Assembly: GCA_002887195.1 (NCBI GenBank)
Contig: PJAB01000332.1
Coordinates: 1-29,549, forward strand
Reading direction: 5' to 3'
DNA: 29,549 nt
Source: Chrysochromulina parva
Taxonomy: Eukaryota > Haptophyta > Prymnesiales > Chrysochromulinaceae
The position numbers were made by a program, and so were the translations under genes. Positions 1-9,206 of the stretch are shown in pieces (positions within the stretch are counted from its first letter, which is position 1; each line of letters begins with the position of its first letter). The notes below the pieces were generated by a model. It was given only the letters and a program-made list of their open reading frames with translations. It made no database searches and was not told the origin of the DNA.

Positions 1-678
1 AAGGAGGACGGGCACGGACACGGGGCCCGTCGTCACGGCGCCGCAATCCCACGCAAGCCCGAGGATGGGCTTGAGCTCCGGGTTGCCCCACTGCATGTAG
101 CAGCTGCAGATGAGGCAGGGTGTGATGGTGGCCAAGATGACCTTCTTCATGTTCCAATTGTTCTGGAAGCGCAGGATCCCAACGATGGCTGCAACGCCCA
201 CGCCGAGGCCGATGGAGAAGATGAGGGGCTCGAGGAAGTCGTTGAGTACGATGTACAGGTAGGGCGTCTTGCTTCGTTCGACGAGGCGCGCCAGGGGCCG
301 CAGGGAGGCCAGGGCGGGCTCGGCGTAGGTGCAGAGGATGCCGAGGCACAGGGCGATGAAGAGCGTCGCAGCCTGGGGCAGCTTGCGGGGCATCTCGCGG
401 CCGATGAGCTCCCCCAGGGGCATGACGCAGATGCGCAGGGAATCGGTGAAGAGCGTGAGACCCACGATGGCGCACAGCATTCCCCCGACCAGCTCCCCCG
501 GGGCGTTGGGCGCGCGCTGGAAGAAGATGGCGATTGTGAGGACGAGCTGGAGGGTGATGGGCACGACGGCCAGCGTCTGCTCCTGCAGGTTCACGGCGAG
601 GAGGCGGACGTAGGCGGCAGCCCCGGTCGAGTAGCCCCGCTTGAGGAGGGCCACCTCCAACGAATCAATCCAAGGCAT
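1..678 (-). CDS. DUF1538-family multi-pass membrane protein, N-terminal part (runs off the window)
   Basis: Reading the minus strand from the ATG at 678 gives 226 codons without a stop to the window edge, so the gene is truncated here. The protein starts MPWIDSLEVALLKRGYSTG. It contains hydrophobic segments (around residues 35-50, 65-80, 100-115, 145-165 and 175-190) joined by motifs I associate with the DUF1538 family of predicted permeases: MPLGELIGREMP, LCLGILCTYAEPAL, and a final LAWDCGAVTTGPVSVPVLL, which matches the family's very conserved WD-G-VTTGPV-VP signature. The substrate of this family is not established to my knowledge. The 678 ATG is the first in frame after a stop at 724-726, but a splice acceptor upstream cannot be excluded. 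It is divergent from the glycosyltransferase gene at 941. Confidence 0.78.
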   Translation of the reverse strand, partial: MPWIDSLEVALLKRGYSTGAAAYVRLLAVNLQEQTLAVVPITLQLVLTIAIFFQRAPNAPGELVGGMLCAIVGLTLFTDSLRICVMPLGELIGREMPRKLPQAATLFIALCLGILCTYAEPALASLRPLARLVERSKTPYLYIVLNDFLEPLIFSIGLGVGVAAIVGILRFQNNWNMKKVILATITPCLICSCYMQWGNPELKPILGLAWDCGAVTTGPVSVPVLL

Positions 679-940
679 TGAGAAGATTGAATGAAATCCT
701 ACCCCCCCGAACCGAGACGCCGTTCAAGGGAAGCGAAACTTGACAAACTCGCTCGAAATGGAAGGTCTTTATGTAAAACATCCACAGAAATTCACGAATT
801 ATAAAGGGGTGTTACAGCCATCTCTTCCAGACCCACGCCCCTGGGTCCAAATCTCAGCTCAAAAACCTCGAAAAGAGTACCGTCGGTTCTGCCAGGGCAG
901 GATATGGCAGGATCTTACAAAAGACGCTCGCTCCCGCATA

Positions 941-3283
941 ATGGCAAAGACTCCTCTCCTCTCGTTTGCCCTCGTCTTTGCGGCAGGCTTTGGCTTCGGC
1001 TTCATGTACCATCATATTGCGTCCCTTGCGCACGAGGCGATCGCGAGCGAGTCTGGAGATAGCCTACTGCCGCGGCTGCGCTCCGTCGAGGCGAGGCTGG
1101 CGGTGCTCGAAGCGTCCAAGGCGACGGCGATCCTGCCCGTGCTTGCCAATGGAGGCGCGGCCACGACGCAGCGACTGGACCGCGCGGCCACCGCGATGTC
1201 AATTGCTGCGGGCACCGACGACGGCGTCGAGGCGAGGCTACTCCAACGGAAGCTGGGCGCGACCTCACCGAAACATCGGGCCTCCTCCTCCTCCTCTCCC
1301 TCCAAGACCAAGAGCCTTTGGTTCTTTGTGCCGCCGGGCGTCAAGGGTGGCGAGGAGGTGACGGTGCAAGGGCCGTCGGGCTCGATGGTGGTCACGGTGC
1401 CGGAGGGCAAGGTTGCGGGCGATAAATTTGAGATCGTCCTGCGCGACTCTGGTGGCTGCCCTCCGGGTCGCAAACCTTACCACATCGTGCTTACCGCGCA
1501 GGACAATCTGTACCAGGCGTGGCAGACGCGCATCATGTACTACCACTTCCAGAAGCTGCAGCGGGCCGATCCGTGCTCAGAGATGACGGGGTTCACTCGA
1601 CTCCTCTCATCGCCTGACGGCGGTCGGGACGCCATGTCGGATAAGATCCCAACTGTCCATGCGAAGATGCTCTCGCCAGGCACCGGCTGCCAAAGTACTG
1701 GCGAGAATACGTGCGACATGGGGTTCCCTGTCATGAACCGGCCGCACGCGGTCACGCAGTTCCTCGCGCAGCTGCCCGCTTCGCTCACCGAGGAGTACGT
1801 CTTGATTGCCGAGACCGACCACTTATTTCTCAAGGAGCCAAGGAACCTTGCGACCCCGACCAAGCCCGTGTGCTTCCCGTTTGGGTACGTTGATTGCCAC
1901 GGACGACCTCGGATGATCTGCCCTGTGCAGAAAAGTGTTCGCTCACAACGGCGCGCCGCCCACCTTTTCCTCAGGTACATGAACGCCAAGGCGCCCGAGC
2001 TGCGCCCGCTGGTCGCCAAGTGGGCTGAGGACCCCGACGTGGTCGACCCTTGTGGCCCGTCCCCCATCCTCATTCACCTGCCGCAGCTGCGCAAGCTCAC
2101 TCCAGAGTGGCTCGCTCTCTCGTTCAAGCTCAAGCGCGATGAGGAGGCCGACAAGGTCTTTGGGTGGGTGCTCGAGATGTGGGGATACACCATCGCCGCC
2201 TCACGCCTTGGCATCCGGCACCTCGTGTGGAACGACTTCCAAACAGAGCCGTCGTCGCTCTGGCACTCGACCCTCGACGGAGATCCCCACATATACCACT
2301 ACACGTTTGGGCTCGAGTACACGTTGGACGGGCTGCCGGTGACGGGCGTGGGCGACTGGTCGCTCGACAAGCGTCACTTCATGGGGCAGTACCCGCCGCG
2401 CCATCTCGACGCGCCGCCAAAGTGCGCGGGCAGGGCCGCCGCGACGCTCACCGCCATGTTCAACGAGGCGTCCGCCGCCATTGGGGACTGGCCCGAGGAC
2501 ACGGCGCCGCACGGCACCCTAGGCTGGGCGAATGTGAATGGACCGTCCGCGGTGAATGATGCGCCGGCACTCGCCACCGAGGAGGCCTACCAGCATTCGA
2601 AGCTCGCCAAGGCAGTGGTGGCGCGCGGCGCGTGGCAGTGGGCGGGCAAGACTCCCGTGCTCTTCTTCCGCAGTGGGCGCATCTACACGCCCTGGGGTTC
2701 CGGCACGTGGTCGATCGTCGGGGACGCCCACCACGACGCCCACCACGAGGCCATCAGCGTCGCTCTCGGCGATGCTTGTGCCACGTGGCACCTCACCTTT
2801 TCGAAGGATGTGCGCACGTTCACGGCCACACGAGGCAAGCCGTGGAAGCCGCACACGACCAAGGGCACTCTCGCGAAGCCGCACGCCAACGACGCGTCGC
2901 TGCCCCCAGAGCCGGAGCGAGCGGACGGCTGGGAGACGCGCCATGATCAGAGCGCCATTGCGAAGCGGCTGATCGGCTCGGGACCCTGGGCTTGGCAGGC
3001 CGTGGCGCCGCTAGCATTCCTACCGAATGGAAGGCTTTTCACACCATGGGGGCGGGGCGTGTGGTGGCCGCACGACGAGCAACCCAACGTGATCCAATGC
3101 AACTTTGTGGGCCAGAAGCACGTGGTCACCTTCGATGAGTGCTGGTCGTTCACGTCCGTGCGTGAGAAGGATGGGGACCAGGCTACGGGCACCGCGAAGA
3201 TTGAGCCGCCACCGAAAGAATGTAAAGAGCTTCAGCCTGGCAGCAGTTCAGACGACGAGGCGGAGGAGCGAGTGAATACATGA
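941..3283 (+). CDS. HPAT-like (hydroxyproline O-arabinosyltransferase / peptidyl-serine galactosyltransferase type) type II membrane protein
   Basis: A 780-residue protein with no intron needed. I chose the ATG at 941 because it opens with a typical Golgi signal anchor (MAKTPLLSFALVFAAGFGFG); an in-frame ATG at 758 only adds an unconserved stretch. Residues about 130-165 hold a short beta module (FFVPPGV, VTVPEGKVAGDKFEI). The transferase domain is about 179-490: PYHIVLTAQDNLYQAWQ, GFTRLL, AETDHLFLKEPRNLA, CFPFGYVD, ADKVFGWVLEMWGY, IYHYTFGLEYTLDG, WSLDKRHFMGQYPPRHLD. These blocks are the hallmark of the plant/algal HPAT and SERGT families, which glycosylate hydroxyproline or serine in secreted glycoproteins. 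AETDH probably takes the place of the DxD-like metal site. The C-terminus (about 560-745) carries two copies of a module with W-x-W...GR-[IL]-[YF]-TPWG-x-G-x-W. Exact sugar and acceptor are not determined. Confidence 0.85.
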   Translation: MAKTPLLSFALVFAAGFGFGFMYHHIASLAHEAIASESGDSLLPRLRSVEARLAVLEASKATAILPVLANGGAATTQRLDRAATAMSIAAGTDDGVEARLLQRKLGATSPKHRASSSSSPSKTKSLWFFVPPGVKGGEEVTVQGPSGSMVVTVPEGKVAGDKFEIVLRDSGGCPPGRKPYHIVLTAQDNLYQAWQTRIMYYHFQKLQRADPCSEMTGFTRLLSSPDGGRDAMSDKIPTVHAKMLSPGTGCQSTGENTCDMGFPVMNRPHAVTQFLAQLPASLTEEYVLIAETDHLFLKEPRNLATPTKPVCFPFGYVDCHGRPRMICPVQKSVRSQRRAAHLFLRYMNAKAPELRPLVAKWAEDPDVVDPCGPSPILIHLPQLRKLTPEWLALSFKLKRDEEADKVFGWVLEMWGYTIAASRLGIRHLVWNDFQTEPSSLWHSTLDGDPHIYHYTFGLEYTLDGLPVTGVGDWSLDKRHFMGQYPPRHLDAPPKCAGRAAATLTAMFNEASAAIGDWPEDTAPHGTLGWANVNGPSAVNDAPALATEEAYQHSKLAKAVVARGAWQWAGKTPVLFFRSGRIYTPWGSGTWSIVGDAHHDAHHEAISVALGDACATWHLTFSKDVRTFTATRGKPWKPHTTKGTLAKPHANDASLPPEPERADGWETRHDQSAIAKRLIGSGPWAWQAVAPLAFLPNGRLFTPWGRGVWWPHDEQPNVIQCNFVGQKHVVTFDECWSFTSVREKDGDQATGTAKIEPPPKECKELQPGSSSDDEAEERVNT

Positions 3284-3758
3284 GAGGCCCGCTGCGTGTA
3301 ACATCTGAAATGGCTCAGCCTGTGCTGTGGGTATTTACTCCTCGTCGGATGGTTACGGAACTTACCAATTTTAACTAAGGACCGGGCCTGCGTAGCTCGC
3401 GTTCTTGAGCACCCGAATCCTTCGCCAGGCGCCAGGCAGGCCGAGGCATCTCGGCCTTGATCTCGGCTTCTGCCTTCTCGGGACTCGGCCACTGAACCAC
3501 GACCACCCGCCGCGCGGCACACTGTCTCGCCTCTCGCGCGGATGCGACCTGCAGGTTCTCCTGACTTGACGGCAGGTCGCCGATTTGACTTGACATTTCA
3601 AGTCAAATCAAGTCAAATCAAGCCGCCCCGGTCGCTCCCGGCGGCTTGATTTGACTTGGGGGGTAATCGACTTGACTTTCCGCGGGCCGTCCTCCTAACG
3701 AAACTTATAAGGGCGCACAGCGAACTGTTTCGCAATTTGTCGCGATTGGCGGCAGAAC
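3284..3758. other. Intergenic, with a TTGACTT palindrome cluster near the 3' end
   Basis: No gene seen. It lies downstream of the glycosyltransferase gene and upstream of the TPR/FN3/EF-hand gene. The only structure is the palindromic repeat cluster at 3582-3658, within 180 bp of the next ATG. Confidence 0.6.
3582..3658. repeat. Nested inverted and direct repeats of a TTGACTT unit
   Basis: Positions 3582-3593 and 3598-3609 form a perfect 12-bp inverted repeat with a 4-nt loop. Positions 3609-3627 and 3640-3658 form a perfect 19-bp inverted repeat with a 12-nt loop. The unit AAGTCAAATC is tandemly repeated about 2.5 times from 3599. TTGACTT recurs at 3671-3677. The two hairpins are adjacent and share the base at 3609. 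Confidence 0.9.
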
Positions 3759-6503
3759 ATGCAGGCCTTGGCGATGCAGCGGAGCGCTGAAACTTCGCCC
3801 CAGGCCTCACGCTTAGCGAGGCTCGCATCCACCGAGCCTCCGCGCGGTCATAACTCGACCACTCCACCGAAAACAGCCCCAACACTTGGCCTCAGAGGGT
3901 CGTCGAGCATGCCGCAGCTGAAAGCTCGCCAAAGCCAACGTATCTCTGATTCCAGCAGCAAAAGTGGCACTCTACCACCCATGGGAGGCCCAAATAAGCA
4001 AACCCCGAAGCGAGTCAGCCCCGAGTCTCCAATGGTGCGATCTCTCTCATCAGGAGTTACAGCAGTGGCCCCTGCACCGGCAGCTGCGCCCGCAAAATCA
4101 GCTTGGGCCAAGGCAGCAGCTCTGAACAAAGATTCCATGAAAGAGCTGATGAAAGCGTCCCGTAAGGAGTGGGCCGAGCAGGCACGCCAAACCTACGAGG
4201 ATGCGATAGCTCGTGCACGCAAGGCCTGGGAGAAGCGCGACTTACCTAAGTGCGAGGAACACCTCAGCCTTGCGCTACTGCAATGCCCGAGCTCGGACGC
4301 ATTGCACCGCTCGCGTGCTGCCGTGCGGTCGCGGCTCGGCAAAGCGGACGAAGCCCTCGCCGATGCAGGCGATGCCGTCGCCTCATCACCCGGCAACCCT
4401 CGTAACCACCTCATCTTCGCAGTTGCCAATCAGCGCACGCAGAACTTCAGCGCTGCTGGCACAGCCTACCTTACGTCGATGAGCCGTGGGATGACCGGTT
4501 CCTCTGACGAACTCGGATACTCGGGCTTCCTCAGCACGATACGGCGTCATCGCGACTATTATCTGGAGGTGCGTCCACCTCATCGGAAATCGTTCTCCCA
4601 GCTCAGCCTTGCACGTGCCCCTAGCCGTGCGAGCATTTTTGACCCAGACAAGACTCTGGAGGAGGAGGGACCAGCCCAAGAAGACGCGGAGCTCCCAGAA
4701 CCGCCACAGCTCCTCCTTCTCAATGCGGAGTCGAACAGCATCAAGGTCGAATGGTCCCCGACGAAAAAGCCCGAGGGTGAAGGCGTCACGATAAACGCCT
4801 ACGAGCTCCAGGTGGCTGAATATGACGTTGTGTGGGAGGGGAGTCGCTTTTTCGAGGGCTTTCGGTGAGTGATGATCTCAAGAACCGCGGCTGGCCAGCC
4901 CTCGGCGCGCCTATGCCTGCACACCCGGCCCTCGCATAAATGACCCGCGCTTGCCTTCGTTTTGCTGCACGGCAGACCCTTCGAAACGGTCCACAAGGGG
5001 AATTCGAAGATTACGAGCTTCACTATCAACGGGCTCCGCACGGACAACAAAGTGACGGTGCGCGTCCGAGCGCAGAGCTATTCTGGGCTGGGCGAGTGGA
5101 ACGAGCTGTTGTGCTCGACAGCGCCGCCGCCCGGCCGCTCGGCCGATGCCCTGCCGCTTCCTCGAAAGTGGCTCCAGATGGACGTGCTCGATCTGGTGCC
5201 TCTGCACGTGATGGAGATCGGCGGCGATGCGAAGCGCTTCTTCCTCGAGCTGGCGAGCTGCTTCACGCCGCACGTCCGTACGATTAAGCGCCTTTTCAAA
5301 GGCTGGTCTCGAGCTGGGCAAGTCGGCCAGAAGGAGCGCGTCGGCGAGCTGACACGTCAACAGTTTCAGCGCTTCTGCAAGGAAGTGGGTCTCGCCCAGG
5401 GTGGCGGCCCTATGTCGAAGCGGAGTGGTGCGAAGCTCCTTTCCATGAATGACGTCGACCGCATCTTCCAGCGAGCGAACATGGATTTCCGAGGCAAGGA
5501 AAACAAAGCACTATTAGCTTTAGGTCTTGACGAAGCCAAGGTGGCGAAGCTCGTTGAGTCCTGCTTAGACGAACTCGCATCAAAGGGAGCGAACATCGAG
5601 AAGGATCCGGGCGAATCTGAGCTCCGTGACAAGCTCAGGCCGCTCTTCGACCAGTTCGACGAAGACGGTTCCGGCTCGATATCAACTGACGAAGTGGGGA
5701 AGATGACCAAGTCGCTCGGAGTGGACATGACGCCAGATCAGCTGCGAGATCTCATGCTCGAAGCGGACCCGGACGGCAGTGGTGAGATCGAGTTCGAGGA
5801 GCTGGTGGCCGTGTTGAAGAAGCAGATGAAGGAAGGATCAGGCGGCGCCATGGCGGCGATCTTCAAGGTCGAGGTGGATGAGGGCGATGGCGGCGCAACA
5901 TCGATGGTGCTGAACGAGTTCGTTCATGCGCTGATCCGCTTGGCTTGGGAGTGCTATCCTGGATCAGACAATTCGATGGCCGACCGTCTCATCGCGCTGC
6001 TCGATCGTGCGGTTTTCCCCGGGAGCTCTCACCACCTCGAAAGCTCCGATCCCATGGAAGCTGAGATGCAATCGAGGCGCGTGCAGGCGGTCACTGACCA
6101 CTTCAGCGAGCACCTGATGGAGATCTTCCAAGTTTTTGCAGCCGCGGACCAGTCTCTCTCAGGGCAACATACTCAGGACAGCATGTCTTTTGCTGAACTG
6201 GTCTTCATGCTGAAGGCAGGCAGCATGATCGATTCGAACCTCACGGTCACGAAACTCACCGAACTGTTTGCACTGATCAATGCCCAAGGCGCTGACGACG
6301 GAGACAAGGACGACGACGCGCAAGAGCTCAGCTTCGGCGAGTTCAAGAGCCTCATCTGTCGCATCGCGAACGAAAAAATTCCCGACCGAGGCGGAGAGCC
6401 ATTCGAACACACGTGGCACGCATTCTTGCAGATCACTTTCTTGCCCAAGTATCGCTCCGTTATCAAAGATATGAAGAAGAACCTCGTCAAGAAGACGCTT
6501 TGA
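3759..6503 (+). CDS. TPR / fibronectin III / EF-hand protein, one intron
   Basis: Exons 3759-4864 and 4976-6503 give 877 residues. The 111-bp intron has donor CG|GTGAGT and acceptor GGCAG|A; the junction codon becomes CGA (Arg) and restores a fibronectin type III domain that is split across the exons (EVPxx-like start EPPQLLLLNAESNSIKVEW before it, VRVRAQSYSGLGEW after it, about residues 310-425). Residues 1-125 are Ser/Pro-rich and probably disordered. About 125-245 is a TPR-like helical block (YEDAIARARKAWEKRDLPKC, ADEALADAGDAVASSPGN). A canonical EF-hand pair follows, with loops DEDGSGSISTDE (from residue 597) and DPDGSGEIEFEE (from 633). The last 230 residues are helical and unrecognised. 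The pairing suggests a calcium-responsive scaffold, perhaps cytoskeletal or ciliary; that role is inference. Confidence 0.85.
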
Positions 6504-7194
6504 GCTCCGCGTGAGCTGCGCGAAGACACGAGCTCGAGCAGCAGCGTACATGTAAGCCGAGCGGCTGTCGCTTGTGGGCGTGGAAGAATCTGTGGAAACC
6601 GGTGCGACGTGACTGTCGTGTCCGACCACATCCAGACATCAGAGATTGACTCTCCGTACGATACATGGCGCGTAGGGGCCCTAACAACTAACATCAGCGC
6701 GATCCACAGCACACTCTCACATGTTCATGTATAATGTTGATGTGTATAATACACATACACTAACGAGTGGTACTTGTGAAAGTACGGGCCGGGGTTACTG
6801 ACGACACGGTACCCGTGACTACCCGTACTGTCTGAGCCGCCAGCGGGCCAGGGACTCCTCGCTGTGATCTGTGTAGACGAGTACAGTCCGACGGCGTCAC
6901 GGAGCCGTGCCGTGGCCCGTGCAGTGAAACTCATAACTCTGAGAGTCAGTTCGACGTTAATACCCGACCGGCATGTGATGAAGGCGCTAAACTGTAAATC
7001 CTTAAATCATCTATCTTATGACGGTTGATGACAGAGGCCGCCGGCGGCCCCAGGAGCGGAGGGGCCAGGGCTCGCCGTGGCCGTCGCGTGCGTGCCGTGC
7101 GCTTCGCTTGGACCTGTCGACGAAACCTCCAAACCAAATCCCAAATGGGCGTCCTGCGACACATTTTGACACGAACCTGTACGGGATACTTTAC
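6504..7194. other. Intergenic between convergent genes
   Basis: This separates the 3' ends of the EF-hand gene and syntaxin-18. It holds AT-richer stretches (around 6721-6770, with alternating TGTATAATACACATACA) that would suit 3' UTR and polyadenylation signals. No convincing ORF or RNA gene is seen. Confidence 0.5.
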
Positions 7195-8202
7195 CTACTC
7201 GTAGTACCAGTCCAAAAAAAGGAGCCCAAATGACGAGAGCAGGAGAATGGACAGCACGAGCAACCGAAAGTCGCGCGAATGCTTCGCAGCGGAGTCGAGG
7301 TAAGCGTTGCCGCGCACCAGATTCTCCGATGTCTGCTCTGCGTGCTGGAAGAGCGTCTCGACCTCTGATTCTTGCTCGTCAACTTTGGTAGCGAAGCTGT
7401 GCGAGAGGCTCGAGATCTCGAGCATCCGCGTCTCCGCCTCGCGCGCCTGCTCCACCATCGTCTCGAGCTCCTTTTGCAACGCCTCGTTCTCGAGCTGCAG
7501 CTGCGCCTGCTCGGCCTCGTCGAGCGGCTCGTCCTCGAGCACCTCGCCCTCGCCCCAGTCGAGATTGACAACCTCCGCACGCTGATCGTGGCCACGCCCG
7601 ACGGTGATGGCGCTTCCAAATCGCCCGAAACTAACGCCCTGCTCACTGCCCGAGGGCAGCGCCGCCAGCGCTCCGCCATGCCCGAAGCTCCCAGCAGCCT
7701 CCGCGGCCGCACCCAGCCGCCGGTCGCGCTCTTCGGTCGCCCGGCGCAGACGGTACCCGCGGTGCTCGTCGAAGATGGATGCCACGCGCTTGAGCTGATC
7801 GTAGAGCAGCTGCAGCGTGGCTTGCCGGTGTGCACTCAGCTGCGGCGACACGACAGGTCGGCCCTTGGCGGTCAGCTCGCCCGCCTCTGCGGCGGCATGC
7901 TGCTTGAGGCCCTCGATGCTCTCCCCGCATGCTTGAAGGAAGCGCTGCGTCTCCGCGTCGACGTCGTCGCGCTCCGCTTCGGACATGCCGCCGTGCATCC
8001 CATCGTCCATGAGGTACGCAGCATGGCTGTCGCGAAGGAACTGCGCGGTGGAGCGAATCTTTTGCAGCGTCCGCCGTGCCTCTGTTCCGAAGGCGGAGCG
8101 TTCGCGACTTTTGGGCATGAGCTCATCGGCCGGCGTGGGCCGACCGAGGGCTGCACGACGACGGCGCACGCTCTCGCGGAACACGTTCGTGATGTCGGAC
8201 AT
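7195..8202 (-). CDS. STX18: Syntaxin-18 / Ufe1-type Qa-SNARE
   Basis: 335 residues, single exon. I take the ATG at 8202 (MSDITNVFRESVRRRR) as start; a GTG two codons upstream is not a likely eukaryotic start. The N-terminal half is helical and matches the syntaxin-18 N-terminal domain (TNVFRESV at the start, RSTAQFLRDSHAAYL). The SNARE helix lies about 245-305 with EISSLSHSFATKVDEQESEV; the Q in VDEQESEV is the zero-layer glutamine, which makes it a Q-SNARE. The protein ends with a tail anchor of about 20 hydrophobic residues and FGLLFLDWYYE, very close to the LLFLDWY end of animal syntaxin-18. The family drives Golgi-to-ER retrograde fusion at the ER membrane. It shares a short divergent promoter with ycf34. 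Confidence 0.92.
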   Translation of the reverse strand: MSDITNVFRESVRRRRAALGRPTPADELMPKSRERSAFGTEARRTLQKIRSTAQFLRDSHAAYLMDDGMHGGMSEAERDDVDAETQRFLQACGESIEGLKQHAAAEAGELTAKGRPVVSPQLSAHRQATLQLLYDQLKRVASIFDEHRGYRLRRATEERDRRLGAAAEAAGSFGHGGALAALPSGSEQGVSFGRFGSAITVGRGHDQRAEVVNLDWGEGEVLEDEPLDEAEQAQLQLENEALQKELETMVEQAREAETRMLEISSLSHSFATKVDEQESEVETLFQHAEQTSENLVRGNAYLDSAAKHSRDFRLLVLSILLLSSFGLLFLDWYYE

Positions 8203-8328
8203 TTTCACCCGGTGAAAGGTCTCCTATAAACAGAAACCTGGAATAAAAAACTCAGATTACGCTCTTCTGCCCATGAATGATGAGGGCGTGTGAACGATGC
8301 ATCATTCACACTCTCCCCGCGCTAAACC
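8203..8328. promoter_or_regulatory. 126-bp divergent promoter between syntaxin-18 and ycf34
   Basis: Both start codons face away from this short segment, so it must hold the 5' UTRs and promoters of both genes. It contains CCTATAAAC (8223-8231), AATAAAAAA, and an inverted repeat TGAATGATG (8274-8282) / CATCATTCA (8300-8308), with a second overlapping pair GTGTGAA (8288-8294) / TTCACAC (8305-8311). Promoter function is inferred from position. Confidence 0.5.
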
Positions 8329-8901
8329 ATGCCCCTACTCCACATGCACATGATTCTCATCGGCGCGGCGCACGCATCGCTCTCGTTGAGGTCGACGGCT
8401 CCGTCGCAATTCTCTCCACGGCCATCGAGCTTCCGGCGGCGGCTAGATGCACCGCGCTCGTGCATCTGCATCAACTGCAAATGGATTGATCGCTGCGAGG
8501 TGTACCACTGGGTCGAGAAGCAGCACGAGCAGCCGCACGTTACGGACTCGCCCGACTTTGAACCTGTCGAGCCACAGGGTGCGCAGCCCTGGCCAGCTCG
8601 TGCACTCTTGGAAGCTGGGTGCTCCCAAATCCTGCATTCCTGCATGCGACCTGCGAATTCACTCTCACAGTGATCAAGCGTGCTCCGCATGCATCGGTGC
8701 GCAGTACAAGTCTTCATTCGCAACCAGGGCGAGGAGGCCGCCGTGCTTAGCAATCGGCCCGACGAGGGTGCTGAGGGGGCGGATGGCGTGAATGCTGCTG
8801 TGCTCACTACGGAGTACGACGTCTTCAAGTGCGACTCGTTTGTCGAGGATGCTGGCAAATGGCTCCGACTTATGCCGGACGCGGGATTTGTGCCGACATG
8901 A
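8329..8901 (+). CDS. ycf34: Ycf34 iron-sulfur-type protein, nuclear-encoded, one intron
   Basis: Exons 8329-8578 and 8705-8901 give 148 residues; the 126-bp intron runs from GTGCGC to GTGCGCAG. The splice joins FEPVEPQ to VQVFIRN, restoring the continuous Ycf34 core. The mature part begins CICINCKWIDRC, the cysteine cluster C-x-C-x2-C-x5-C of Ycf34, then YHWVEKQHEQPHVTDSPDFE, and ends with KCDSFVEDAGKWLRLMPD and VPT, the characteristic Ycf34 C-terminus. In cyanobacteria and red-lineage plastids Ycf34 is a small Fe-S protein linked to photosynthesis regulation. Here about 45 extra N-terminal residues, hydrophobic then Ser/Arg-rich, look like a signal plus transit peptide for a complex plastid. 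This is a plastid-to-nucleus transferred gene that has gained an intron and targeting sequence. Confidence 0.87.
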
Positions 8902-9206
8902 CGATGGGGTCGCGCGTTCTGTGCAATGAGCCCTTGTTGTGGCGTACTGGTGGCTTAATGGTCTCAGAGTCATATCGAGTCTCTCGCTCTCTCCAGACTC
9001 TATACTCTCATATCGAGTCTCTCCAGACTCTATACTCTCCAGGCCGCGGTCGGAGCCGAAGATCCGCGTTTACAAAGGGATTCGGAATTGTTTAGGCGTT
9101 ATAGGTACCACAGCCTGCGTAGCTTCACAGGGTCAAGCGCTTCGACCCACGACAATGTGTATTCCGCAAAGCTTGATTAGCAATCAAGCACACGACGAAC
9201 ACAAGC
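8902..9206. other. Intergenic with one imperfect tandem repeat
   Basis: No gene seen. It holds the 3' flank of ycf34, the repeat at 8971-9038, and the promoter/5' UTR of the acyl-CoA dehydrogenase gene. Confidence 0.5.
8971..9038. repeat. Tandem repeat, two copies (38 and 30 bp)
   Basis: Copy 1 is 8971-9008 and copy 2 is 9009-9038. They are identical apart from an 8-bp CT-rich stretch missing from copy 2. Confidence 0.9.

Noticed and set aside
740..940. N-terminal extension of the HPAT-like gene
   Set aside because: The open frame begins at a TTG and an ATG at 758, but the signal anchor starts at 941 and the upstream residues look untranslated.
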